NCBI RefSeq assembly: GCF_002939785.1
Contig: NZ_MDEC01000010.1
Location: 72,220-136,219, forward strand
Origin: Xanthomonas codiaei
Lineage (GTDB): Bacteria > Pseudomonadota > Gammaproteobacteria > Xanthomonadales > Xanthomonadaceae
Direction of reading: 5' to 3'
DNA length: 64,000 nucleotides
The position numbers and the translations under genes are program-made. Numbering within the stretch: the stretch's first letter is position 1; the number at the start of each line of letters is the position of its first letter. A model generated the notes under the pieces. The model was not told where the DNA came from. It did not search any database and was given only the letters and a program-made list of their open reading frames with translations. Below are positions 50,720 through 61,827 of the stretch, one piece after another.

Positions 50720-52285
50720 TCATCGTGCCGGGCTCGCCAGTGCGGCGTCGGCCGGCACCCGGGCGGGCGGGGCGGGCAGCGGGGCGGCCGGGCAATGGTG
50801 GCACAGAAAGTCCGCATGCGGCGGCAACCTGGCCACGGTGGCGTCCACGCGCTGGCGGATGCCCTCCAGGAAGTGGCTCAGCTCCGCGTCGCCCATCAGG
50901 TCGGCCACCGGATGGTGCTGGCGCGGCGTGATGCCCTGGCCCAGCATCACCTGCACCCAGGAATTCTCTGCGAACAGCTCGTTGGCGCGATGGAACACCC
51001 GCCCGCTTTCGCGGAACAACGCGATCCGGTGGCGCAGCGAGTCGGGGATGTCCATGGCCGCGCAGTCGCGCCAGAACGGCGTGTCGCGGCGATCGGTGGC
51101 GTGGTAGTGCAGGATCACGAAATCGCGGATGTGGGCGATTTCGTCGGCGGCCTGGCGGTTGTATTCGGCGATGTCCACCGGGTGGATGACCTGCGGGAAG
51201 GTCTGCAGCAGGCGCACGATGCCGCGCTGGATCAGGTGGATGTTGGTGGATTCGATCGGCTCCAGGAAGCCGCTGGCCAGCCCCAGCGCCACGCAGTTCT
51301 TCTCCCACACGCGGTGGCGCTGGTTGGGGGTGAAGCGCAGCGCACGCGGCTCGGTCAGCGCGTGCCCCTGCAGGTTGCGCTCCAGTACCGCGCGGGCGCT
51401 GTCCTGGTCGGTGTAGCGGCTGGAATAGACGATGCCGTTGCCCACCCGGTGCTGCAGCGGAATGCGCCACATCCAGCCGGCCTGGTCGGCGCGCGCGCGG
51501 GTGTAGGTCACCGGCGGGCCCACCGACTCGGTCTGCACCGCCAGCGCGCTGTCGGCGAACAGCCACTGCGACCAGTCCTCGCTGCCCACGCCCAGCGTCT
51601 TGCCGATCAGCAAGCCGGCAAAGCCGGTGCAGTCGACGAACAGATCGCCGTCCACGCGGGTGCCGTCCTGCAACGTCAGCGCGGTGAGGAAGCCGCTCTC
51701 CGGGTCGGTCTCGACCTGGCCGATGCGCCCCTCGATGCGGCGCACGCCGAAGCCTTCGCTGAAGCGGCGCAGGAAGCGCGCGTACAGGCCGGCATCCAGG
51801 TGGTAGGCGTAGTTCATGCCGCCGCTGGGCAGGTGCGCAAAGCGCCCCTGCTGGGCGGCGCGCAGTTCCAGGCAGTAGTCGCCGAAGTCGCGCGCCACCC
51901 CGCGCTGCTGGCCCTTCAGCCAGAAGTGGTGGAAGCCTGCGCTCCAGTGATCGGTGCCGGTATGGCCGAAGGAGTGGATGTAGTGCCTGTCCACATCGCG
52001 CCAGTGCTCGAAGGCGATGCCGAGCTTGAAGGTGGCCTGGGTGGCGGCCATGAAGGCAGCCTCGTCGATCTCCAGCAGGCGGTGGAAGGTGACCAGGCTG
52101 GGGATGGTGGCTTCGCCCACGCCCACGGTGCCGATCTCGTCCGATTCCACCAGGGTGATCTGCAGGTGACGCCCCAGCAGCTTGGACAGGGCGGCGGCGG
52201 CCATCCAGCCGGCGGTGCCGCCACCGGCGATGACCACGCGCCGCACCGGGCGCTGGCGTGGGTCGGAAGCGGGGCTCGGGTCCAT
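50720..52285 (-). CDS. Flavin-dependent tryptophan halogenase-like protein
   Basis: A 521-residue FAD protein. The FAD motif is VVIAGGGTAGWMAAA near 18, followed by VGVGEATIPS near 54. The halogenase lysine is in TQATFKLGIAF (Lys 87), the W-x-W-x-I-P motif appears as AGWMWRIP near 275, and the conserved Glu lies in ASGFLEPIESTNIH. All key residues of PrnA/RebH-type halogenases are present, so halide oxidation is chemically plausible. In xanthomonads and caulobacters such genes recur beside TonB-dependent receptors with SapC and cupin genes. The substrate there is unknown and may be part of a surface ligand. Confidence 0.9.
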   Translation of the reverse strand: MDPSPASDPRQRPVRRVVIAGGGTAGWMAAAALSKLLGRHLQITLVESDEIGTVGVGEATIPSLVTFHRLLEIDEAAFMAATQATFKLGIAFEHWRDVDRHYIHSFGHTGTDHWSAGFHHFWLKGQQRGVARDFGDYCLELRAAQQGRFAHLPSGGMNYAYHLDAGLYARFLRRFSEGFGVRRIEGRIGQVETDPESGFLTALTLQDGTRVDGDLFVDCTGFAGLLIGKTLGVGSEDWSQWLFADSALAVQTESVGPPVTYTRARADQAGWMWRIPLQHRVGNGIVYSSRYTDQDSARAVLERNLQGHALTEPRALRFTPNQRHRVWEKNCVALGLASGFLEPIESTNIHLIQRGIVRLLQTFPQVIHPVDIAEYNRQAADEIAHIRDFVILHYHATDRRDTPFWRDCAAMDIPDSLRHRIALFRESGRVFHRANELFAENSWVQVMLGQGITPRQHHPVADLMGDAELSHFLEGIRQRVDATVARLPPHADFLCHHCPAAPLPAPPARVPADAALASPAR

Positions 52286-52294
52286 CGGCAGTCC

Positions 52295-53308
52295 TCAGCG
52301 ATTCAAGCGTTGCAGCAGCCGCGCGCGCAGGGTGCGGGCACGGGTGTCGTCCATCGGCGCCAGCACCCCGCGTGCGGCCTCGGGCACGTGTGCGGCGGTG
52401 TGCGCATCCGGCTCGAACACGTAGTGGCGGAACACTTCCTGCCAGGTGGCGCGCTGCTCGGGCGGCAGGTCGCGTACGGTGAGCAGCGCCAGCATCAGCG
52501 CGTTCATCGGCGAATCCATGTAGGCCGGGCTCTGCCGCCACCAGAAATTCACCAGCACGTTGAAGCCGTCCAGCGCCTGGACGTGATGCCACCACATGCT
52601 GGGAATGAACAGCGCATCGCCCGGCTCCAGTTCGGCCACCACCGCGTGCTCCAGCGCCTGCGCGTAGCGCGGAAAGCGCTGCAGATCCGGCGCGGTGATG
52701 TCCACCAGGCTGATCGGCTGCCCGGCCGGGGTCAGGTCCAGCGGGCCGATGTAGAGATTGGCCAGCTGGTCCGGCGGAAACAGGGTGAAGCGGCGGCGCC
52801 CGGCCACCACGCAGGCCAGGTTGTCCGGCAGGTCCTGGTGGGCGGCGATGCGGGTGCGGTTGCCGATCCAGATGCTGCCCAGCGGCGCGGCCTGCGGCAG
52901 CGCGATCGGGTTGGCCTCGCGCAGGCCGGGCAGGTAGGTGTCCAGCGTGGTGGAGCCGACATAGATTGCCGGCGGCCGGGCGCTGTCCAGGTCGCGCAGC
53001 AGCGTGTCCATCACCACGCCCAGCGGCACGCGCTCGGGGCGGAAATTGAAGCCGCTCAGCTCCGCGTTGTAGAAGAAGCGCCCGCCGATCTCCGGCGGCC
53101 CGACCTGCGCCACCACCGCCTCGCCACGGTCGAAGCCGCGCAGGTAGGCGGCGGCGGCCTGCGCGGACTGCGCGCCGGCACGGGCCAGCGGCCAGTCGCG
53201 CACCAACCCGCGCAGCACCAGCGGCGTGGTCGAGCGCAGCAGCGCCGGATCCAGCTGCTGCGGATCCAGGCCATGGCGTTCGTCGATGGCGCGCGGCTCA
53301 GCCGGCAT
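52295..53308 (-). CDS. JmjC/cupin-type oxygenase-like protein
   Basis: A 337-residue protein of the cupin_8/JmjC group. The iron motif is seen as RIAAHQDLPDNLACVVAG (H-x-D) near 165; the distal His falls in IPSMWWHHVQALDGFNVLVNFWW near 255. RRRFTLFPPDQLANLY is the family core. It may hydroxylate a protein or peptide using 2-oxoglutarate and O2, or only bind metal. The start at 53308 (MPAEPRAIDERHG) lies 11 bases inside the SapC gene, so the two are coupled. It is part of the receptor cluster. Confidence 0.87.
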   Translation of the reverse strand: MPAEPRAIDERHGLDPQQLDPALLRSTTPLVLRGLVRDWPLARAGAQSAQAAAAYLRGFDRGEAVVAQVGPPEIGGRFFYNAELSGFNFRPERVPLGVVMDTLLRDLDSARPPAIYVGSTTLDTYLPGLREANPIALPQAAPLGSIWIGNRTRIAAHQDLPDNLACVVAGRRRFTLFPPDQLANLYIGPLDLTPAGQPISLVDITAPDLQRFPRYAQALEHAVVAELEPGDALFIPSMWWHHVQALDGFNVLVNFWWRQSPAYMDSPMNALMLALLTVRDLPPEQRATWQEVFRHYVFEPDAHTAAHVPEAARGVLAPMDDTRARTLRARLLQRLNR

Positions 53309-53999
53309 GGCGGCGGTTGAGGCGTTCGAGCAGATGACGGAATTGCGCGACCGAGGCCACCGCCATGTACAGCGGTTCCAGGTCGCCGTGGCGGTGCAGG
53401 TCCAGCAACGCGGTCTTGCCAAGCCCGCGCAGGCGCTCTTCGTGCACGGTGTGCAGGCCGGCCAGGCGGCAGTCCAGGCCATTGTCCAGGGTGGCTTCGA
53501 ACACGAACGGTTCCAGCAGTTCGTAACGCAGCAGGCGTTCGACGAAGGCATCGCTGGCCGCCATCCCATCGTGCAGCGTGCGCAGCAATTGGCTGATGTG
53601 ATACAGGAAATCGGTGGTGCCGCCGTGTTCGCGGAACAGCAGTTCGCCGTCCTGGGTGCTCACGCGCGGGCTGTCCAGATCCACGTGCACCATCGGCCCT
53701 TCCGGTTGCTGGCCGATCAGGAACGGTTGGCGCTGGATCGCCAGCGGAATGTACGGCGCATCCCAGCGCGCGCCGTCCAGGAACAGGTTTTCGCCAAGAC
53801 GCAGGCCCAGCAAGGCCAGCGGCTGAAACCGCCCGCTGTCGCTGCGGTGGAACACGATCGGGTACTGCCCCTGCAGCTGGCGAAATTCCTGCGGAAAGGT
53901 CGCCGCCGACATCACGTCGTCGCCATAGGCGGCGCCACGGGCGGTGATCACGCGCAGATCGCGGTGATCGAGATTGTTCAACAGCACGGCATTGGTCAT
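53298..53999 (-). CDS. SapC-family protein
   Basis: A 233-residue protein of the SapC family, named after a Campylobacter S-layer locus. Typical features are FPQEFRQLQGQYPIVFHR near 35, LLGLRLGENLFLDGARWDAPYIP near 65, and RQPFLIG near 93. No signal peptide or membrane segment is visible. Function is unknown; in alpha- and gammaproteobacteria it accompanies TonB-dependent receptors and tryptophan-halogenase-like genes, as here. ATG 53999 has no clear SD. A hairpin lies between it and the receptor gene. Confidence 0.88.
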   Translation of the reverse strand: MTNAVLLNNLDHRDLRVITARGAAYGDDVMSAATFPQEFRQLQGQYPIVFHRSDSGRFQPLALLGLRLGENLFLDGARWDAPYIPLAIQRQPFLIGQQPEGPMVHVDLDSPRVSTQDGELLFREHGGTTDFLYHISQLLRTLHDGMAASDAFVERLLRYELLEPFVFEATLDNGLDCRLAGLHTVHEERLRGLGKTALLDLHRHGDLEPLYMAVASVAQFRHLLERLNRRHAG

Positions 54000-54107
54000 G
54001 GGGGTCGCTATATCACGCGGGGGCGCGTGGCCCATGCTTGGACATTTGCCCATCGCGCGGCAAGTGCCAAAGATGCCGCATCCGGCACTGCGCGAAGGGT
54101 TGCAGCA

Positions 54108-54136
54108 GCGTCCCGGCAGCGGTGCCGCCGGGACGC
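54108..54136 (-). terminator. Hairpin between receptor and SapC genes
   Basis: GCGTCCCGGC (54108-54117) and GCCGGGACGC (54127-54136) form a perfect 10-pair stem with a 9-base loop, starting 18 bases after the receptor stop on the minus strand. No T tract follows, so partial termination or message processing is more likely than a full stop. Confidence 0.55.
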
Positions 54137-54153
54137 CTGGTACAGGCCTCAGA

Positions 54154-57100
54154 TCACCAGAACTTGTAGCGCAGGCCCAGCATGTAGCGCGGGCCGGTCT
54201 GGGTGGCATATACGATCTGGTTCGGATGCCGGCCGTGCTGGCGCTGCACTTCGTCGGTGAGGTTGATCGCCTCCAGGCTCAGCGACAGGTTCTCGTTCCA
54301 CTGGTAGCCGATGCTCAGGTCCAGCTGGCCATAGGCCTCGGTATAGACCGGGTTGGGCTGGCCGCTGCCGTCGAAGCGCGCGGCCAGGAACTCGTCGCGC
54401 CAGTTGTAGGCCGCACGCACCTGCCACTTGTCCTTGTCGTAGAAGCCGACCACGTTGGCCGAATCGCTCAGGCCTTCCAACGCGAACTGCTCGCCGATTA
54501 CCGCGTTGTTGTAGGTCAGACCGGAGTCGACCATGGTGTAGTTGGCCGACACGCCGAAGCCGCTGGCGCCGAACATGTGCTGCAGGTTGAATTCCCAGCC
54601 GTCCAGCGAGGCCGAGCGCTGGTTGGCCGGCGCGGTGATGGCGAAGTTGGCCACCGGGTCGCCGGGCTGCCCGCTGATCACGCCGGTGGCATTGCCGTTG
54701 GCATCGTCCGCGCCCCGCACCACACCCGGCGCGCCGCTGCGGTTACGGAAGATGTAGTTGCGGATACAGGTCAGGTCGGCCGAGGCGCAGCCATTGGCCA
54801 GTGCTTGGTTCCAGTACGCACCGCCGATCGGGGTGTTCAGGCCCAGCGAGGTATCGTTGCGCGTGGTCACGCCGATGTAGTTGTCGATGTTCTTGCGAAA
54901 GAAGCCCACCGAGGCGTAGCTGGCATCGCTGTAGTACCACTCCAGCGACAGGTCGATGTTGTGCGAGAGCAGCGGCTTCAGGCCGGGGTTGCCCTCCTGG
55001 CCGGTGCCGCCTTCCAGACGCGCGATCTGGTTGAGCGTCTGCCCGCCCTGGATGTCGCCCCAGCCCGGACGGCCGATGGTTTCGCCGTAGCTGCCGCGCA
55101 GTACCAGGTCCTCGGTGAGCTTGAAGCTCAGGTCCAGGCTGGGCAGCCAGTATTCGTACTTGCCGCTGGCGCCGGAAAACGCCGAGTCGGCCAGGCGGAT
55201 CGGCAGCTCGTTGTTGGCGACCCAGTCGATGCCCACCGCCACCGGCACCAGCGCCTGCGCGTCCACCTTGGTTTCCTCGTAACGCACGCCCGCGGCCAGG
55301 CTGATCGGCACGCGCAGGTCGTCCCAGCTGTTGTTCCACTGCAGGTAAGCGTTCTTGGATTTTTCGGTGACGCGGCGGTCGGTGGTGAACTCCGGCGAGA
55401 TGCGGTACAGCGCGTCGTCGCCGGCAGCCTGCGCGGCGGCCTGGCGTGCACGCTCGAAATCGAACAGGAACAGCTGGTTGAACTGCGCCGGATTGCCGCT
55501 GCCATCGATCGCATCGAAGTACTGCGCGAACGAGCTGGGAATCCACAGGTCGTCCGGATAATCGGCCGCGGTGCCGTTGCCGCCCCAGGTATCGCGCTGC
55601 ACGTTGGAGAATGCCGAGCGGTTCTTGACCTCGGTGCTGCCGATACCGAACTTCAACTGCGAATAGTTCTCGAAGGTGAAGTCGCCGTTGACCTGCGCCT
55701 GGTCGATCTCCGACTTCATGTAGCTGTTGCGGAAGGCCGAGCCGGTGACCAGCGTGCGCGAGGGGTCCAGCGCAGTCAGGCCAAAGCCCAGCTGCTGCTG
55801 CAGCACCGGGAAATCCTTGCTGAAATCCACCACCGAGGTGCCGCGGTAGAAGCCGGACACGCCCAGCGAGTTGCTCGAGCCGTACGGGCTGTCTGCGCCG
55901 GCTTCGGCGGTGGAGCGGTGGATGTCGAAATTGAGCTTGAACTGATCGTTCACCGCCCAATCCACGTTGAAGCCCAGCGACTTGTTCTGGTTGCGCGTGG
56001 CCGCCTTGGAGCCGGCGGTGGCCAGGTCGCTGGTGGCCGGATCGACGATTTCCGAATAGGTGATCGGGCCGGCGACCGGCCCATTGGTCCAGGCGCTGGC
56101 CGACGGGCCATAGTTGAACCACACCGACATCTCGTTGCGCTGCTGCTGGATCTTGTTTTCCGAGTAGGTGTAATCCAGCGTGGTGGTGATGTTGTCCAGC
56201 GGCTTGTACTGCAGCACCAGCTGCCCGTTGGTGCGCTGGCGTTCGACGCCGACCACGCGGTAGTTGAGGTTCTGCGGCACCGAGTAGATATCGTTCGGGC
56301 CGGGGCGGTTGACGATGTTTTCCGAGCCCGGCGCGCCCGGCTGCGGGATGGTGCCGTAGGCGGTGGAATCGCCGCGGAACGAACGCCAGCCATTGGGCAC
56401 GCCGACCTGGCTATAGCCGAAGTCGCGTTCCTGGTAGCTGCCGCTCAGCGACACGCCAAAGCGTCCATCGTCCGAGGTGGTGCTGAAGATGCCGGAGATT
56501 TCCGGCGTCAGCGAATCGCCCTGCAGGCGGCCGGGCAGGTTCTCGTTGGAGGCATCGTGCACGCCCTTGAGGCCGACATTGGCATGCATGCCCGGGTTGT
56601 CCAGCGGGCGGGCCGTCTTGATATTGATGGTGGCACCGATGCCGCCGGTGGGTGTGCTGGAACGGCTGGTCTTGAACACCTCGATGCCGGAGATCGACTC
56701 CGACGCCAGGTTGGCGAAGTCGAACGCGCGCGAGTTGGAGGCGTTGGATTCCTCGATGCTGGCGCCGGGCATCTGGCGGCCGTTCAACAGCACCAGGTTG
56801 AAGTCGGGGCCGACGCCGCGCACGGTCACGCGCGAGCCTTCGCCCAGCGAACGGTCGATCGACACGCCGCTGATGCGCTGCAGGGACTCGGCCAGGTTGG
56901 TATCGGGGAACTTGCCGATATCTTCGGCCACGATGCCGTCGACGATACCCTGCGCGTCGCGCTTGACGTTCATCGACGAGGTGAGGCTGCCACGGATACC
57001 GCTGACCTGGACGGTGTCGAGGGTGGCAGGGTCGGCCTGGCTGGAGCCGGGGACGGTAGAGGCCGACTGCTGCGCCGGCGCGGTCTGCGCGGCCAGCGGA

Positions 57101-57168
57101 GTCGACAGGGCGAACAACAAGGCAGACGTCAAGCGCCGCGTGCGCGGCAGGGTGCGTAGCTCTCTCAC
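54154..57168 (-). CDS. TonB-dependent receptor
   Basis: A 1004-residue outer-membrane protein. The signal peptide (RLTSALLFALSTPLAAQ) is followed by a linker and a TonB-box-like LDTVQVSGIRGSL near 47. The plug domain (to about 190) has DTNLAESLQRISGVSIDR and VRGVGPDFNLVLLNGRQMP. The 22-strand barrel ends YMLGLRYKFW, with the C-terminal aromatic residue. It belongs to the TonB-dep_Rec subgroup that imports plant carbohydrates or other ligands in Xanthomonas. GTG 57168 was chosen because it yields a normal signal peptide. A TTTGTTA palindrome upstream may be the operator. It heads the SapC-cupin-halogenase cluster. Confidence 0.92.
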   Translation of the reverse strand: MRELRTLPRTRRLTSALLFALSTPLAAQTAPAQQSASTVPGSSQADPATLDTVQVSGIRGSLTSSMNVKRDAQGIVDGIVAEDIGKFPDTNLAESLQRISGVSIDRSLGEGSRVTVRGVGPDFNLVLLNGRQMPGASIEESNASNSRAFDFANLASESISGIEVFKTSRSSTPTGGIGATINIKTARPLDNPGMHANVGLKGVHDASNENLPGRLQGDSLTPEISGIFSTTSDDGRFGVSLSGSYQERDFGYSQVGVPNGWRSFRGDSTAYGTIPQPGAPGSENIVNRPGPNDIYSVPQNLNYRVVGVERQRTNGQLVLQYKPLDNITTTLDYTYSENKIQQQRNEMSVWFNYGPSASAWTNGPVAGPITYSEIVDPATSDLATAGSKAATRNQNKSLGFNVDWAVNDQFKLNFDIHRSTAEAGADSPYGSSNSLGVSGFYRGTSVVDFSKDFPVLQQQLGFGLTALDPSRTLVTGSAFRNSYMKSEIDQAQVNGDFTFENYSQLKFGIGSTEVKNRSAFSNVQRDTWGGNGTAADYPDDLWIPSSFAQYFDAIDGSGNPAQFNQLFLFDFERARQAAAQAAGDDALYRISPEFTTDRRVTEKSKNAYLQWNNSWDDLRVPISLAAGVRYEETKVDAQALVPVAVGIDWVANNELPIRLADSAFSGASGKYEYWLPSLDLSFKLTEDLVLRGSYGETIGRPGWGDIQGGQTLNQIARLEGGTGQEGNPGLKPLLSHNIDLSLEWYYSDASYASVGFFRKNIDNYIGVTTRNDTSLGLNTPIGGAYWNQALANGCASADLTCIRNYIFRNRSGAPGVVRGADDANGNATGVISGQPGDPVANFAITAPANQRSASLDGWEFNLQHMFGASGFGVSANYTMVDSGLTYNNAVIGEQFALEGLSDSANVVGFYDKDKWQVRAAYNWRDEFLAARFDGSGQPNPVYTEAYGQLDLSIGYQWNENLSLSLEAINLTDEVQRQHGRHPNQIVYATQTGPRYMLGLRYKFW

Positions 57169-57615
57169 GATGATTCCATCCCCAAGCAAAGAAGCCGGCC
57201 CCGAGCGGGACAGGCAAAGGTCAGTGGTGCAATCGCGCATTTGTTAGCGCGGACTTAACAAAGTCAATTTGCACTGCAGCATCGGTCGCGAGCCAATCGC
57301 GTCACACATCGTTCCAGCACAGGCGTCGTGCAGCACACGCGCGGGCAATCGCTTGCCCGTACCATCGGGCGTCGATGGCATGGCAGGGAGTCGGGATTGG
57401 TCATTCGGGATTGGCAGGCTTGTCGCGCTCGTGCGCATGCAATCTCCACCCCATTGCCGAATCCCGTCCCGAAGGATCACCCCGACCGACAAGGCCAGGC
57501 GCAGGGTCGGCCTGGCCGCAGGCCAGCTTGCAAGCCGTTGACGCGTGGCGATGCAAGCTCATGGCGGCCGTGTCGTCCCGGCCGCGCATCACCCCCCTCA
57601 CGTACCGGAGCACGC
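57169..57615. other. Intergenic region between receptor and GST genes
   Basis: Apart from the receptor promoter region, 57384-57475 carries a GGGAGTCGGGATT...GAATCCCGTCCC element related to 33722-33880. I see nothing else in this stretch; GGAG at 57606-57609 is the ribosome-binding site of the next gene. Confidence 0.5.
57240..57267 (-). promoter_or_regulatory. Receptor promoter region with TTTGTTA-N9-TAACAAA palindrome
   Basis: TTTGTTA (57240-57246) and TAACAAA (57256-57262) are perfect inverted repeats 9 bases apart. On the minus strand TTGACT (57262-57267) precedes them as a -35-like hexamer, and ACAAAT follows 17 bases later. Such a palindrome between -35 and -10 suggests a LacI- or GntR-type repressor site. 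Confidence 0.5.
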
Positions 57616-58305
57616 ATGATCGACCTGTATTACTGGCCCACCCCCAACGGCCACAAAGTCACCCTGTTTCTGGAAGAAGCCGGGCTGGACTACACCCTCA
57701 AGCCGGTGAACATCGGCAAGGGCGAGCAGTTCGAGCCGGCGTTTTTGCAGATTTCGCCCAACAACAAGATGCCGGCCATCGTCGACCATGCGCCGGCCGA
57801 CGGCGGCGCGCCGCAGAGCGTGTTCGAGTCCGGCGCGATCCTGCTGTATCTGGCCGAGAAGACCGGCCGCTTCCTGCCACGCGATGCGCGCGGCCGCATC
57901 GCCGCACTGGAATGGCTGTTCTGGCAAATGGGCGGGCTGGGCCCGATGACCGGCCAGATGGGCCACTTCAACGTCTACGCGCCCGAAAAGATTCCTTACG
58001 CAATCGACCGCTACAACGCCGAGGTCCGCCGCCTGCATGGCGTGCTCGACAAGCGCCTGGCCGAGCACGCCTTCCTGGCCGGAGACGATTACGGCATCGC
58101 CGACATGGCGAGCTACCCCTGGCTCGAGGTGTACGGCGACCTGCGCCCCGATTACGCCGCCTTCCCGCACCTCAAGCGCTGGCACAACGCCATCGCCGCA
58201 CGCCCGGCCACCCAACGCGCATACGCGCTCAAAGAGAGGGTCAACCCCAACGCAGGCAAGCCGCTCAGCGACGAAGAGCGCAAGCACCTGTTCGGCAAGC
58301 GCTAA
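57616..58305 (+). CDS. Glutathione S-transferase (YfcG/YghU-like)
   Basis: A 229-residue cytosolic protein. The N-terminal thioredoxin fold starts MIDLYYWPTPNGHKVTLFLEEAG, with the glutathione-contacting NKMPAIVD near 54 and VFESGAILLYLAEKTGRF near 72. The helical C-terminal domain has WLFWQMGGLGPMTGQMGHF near 100 and FLAGDDYGIADMASYPWL near 155. PTPNGHK and the WQ-G-GPM-GQ segment are hallmarks of the Nu-class disulfide-bond oxidoreductases YfcG/YghU, so it probably reduces disulfides instead of conjugating xenobiotics. ATG 57616 follows GGAG by 6 bases. Confidence 0.92.
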   Translation: MIDLYYWPTPNGHKVTLFLEEAGLDYTLKPVNIGKGEQFEPAFLQISPNNKMPAIVDHAPADGGAPQSVFESGAILLYLAEKTGRFLPRDARGRIAALEWLFWQMGGLGPMTGQMGHFNVYAPEKIPYAIDRYNAEVRRLHGVLDKRLAEHAFLAGDDYGIADMASYPWLEVYGDLRPDYAAFPHLKRWHNAIAARPATQRAYALKERVNPNAGKPLSDEERKHLFGKR

Positions 58306-61003
<2,698 letters not shown>

Positions 61004-61044
61004 GCGTACGGCCCTGCGTTTACCCCTCTGAATCGAGCATCCGT

Positions 61045-61596
61045 CTGTCCATTCCGCCGCCGCTGCCATCCATCCAGGCCGCACCGCCGTCGCCACCGGT
61101 CCAGCGCGGCTGGTGGTCGCGCCACTGGAAGTGGGCGGTCCCGCTGCTGGCGTTGCTGCTCATCGTGATCCTGGCCGCCAGCTTGGCCGCGTTCGTCGTC
61201 GGTATCGCGCGCGCCACCAAATCGGCCGAGCCCTACCGCGTTGGCCTGTCGGCAGCGCAACAGGACGCCCGGGTCATCGCCGCGCTCGGTGCGCCGATCG
61301 AAGATGGGGTCATCCCCAGTGGCAGCGTCTCCATCAACGGCGGCAGCGGCAACGCCAACTTCAGCGTGTCGCTGCATGGGGCACGTGGCAATGGCACCCT
61401 GTACATCGAGGCCGACCGCCACGCCGGCCGGTGGCATTACACGACGCTGCAGGTGGTACCGGACGCCAGCGCTGCGATCGCGTTGCTGGCGAACCAGGAG
61501 GCCGGTACGGGCGCGGCGCGCAGCAGCGACGCGGTGCCAGGCCCAGGCCGCGAAGCGTCTGGCCGGGCCGGGCCCGGCGCCAAGCGCAACCGCTAA
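61045..61596 (+). CDS. Coa1-like membrane-anchored protein
   Basis: About 183 residues. A Pro-rich cytosolic start is followed by one transmembrane helix (WAVPLLALLLIVILAASLAAFVVG). A periplasmic domain then matches the cytochrome-c-oxidase assembly factor 1 (Coa1) group: VIAALGAPIEDGVIPSGSVS, then GNANFSVSLHGARGNGTLYI. It ends in a low-complexity Gly/Arg tail. No in-frame ATG, GTG or TTG precedes the helix within the open frame; CTG 61045 is a placeholder, so the start may be non-canonical. The role in oxidase assembly is inferred from the family name; no oxidase gene is near. Confidence 0.7.
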   Translation: MSIPPPLPSIQAAPPSPPVQRGWWSRHWKWAVPLLALLLIVILAASLAAFVVGIARATKSAEPYRVGLSAAQQDARVIAALGAPIEDGVIPSGSVSINGGSGNANFSVSLHGARGNGTLYIEADRHAGRWHYTTLQVVPDASAAIALLANQEAGTGAARSSDAVPGPGREASGRAGPGAKRNR

Positions 61597-61827
61597 CCGC
61601 GCCCCCCACGCAGCTATGGTGAGGCCGCAGCAGTTCGGCACGGCGATGGCTGGCTGTCCTGCAGAACAGGGCACTGCGCGGGATCGCTGCAGCGGCCGGC
61701 TGCGCATCGCAACGGTCCCCGGCGTTTGCACCGATTGCACGCCCATGGATCGACGATGACCTTCGGCAGGTTGCCGGCGCCACGCGCTCCGCGTACGGTC
61801 GCGCATCGCCCTGTTGGAATCCTCCCG

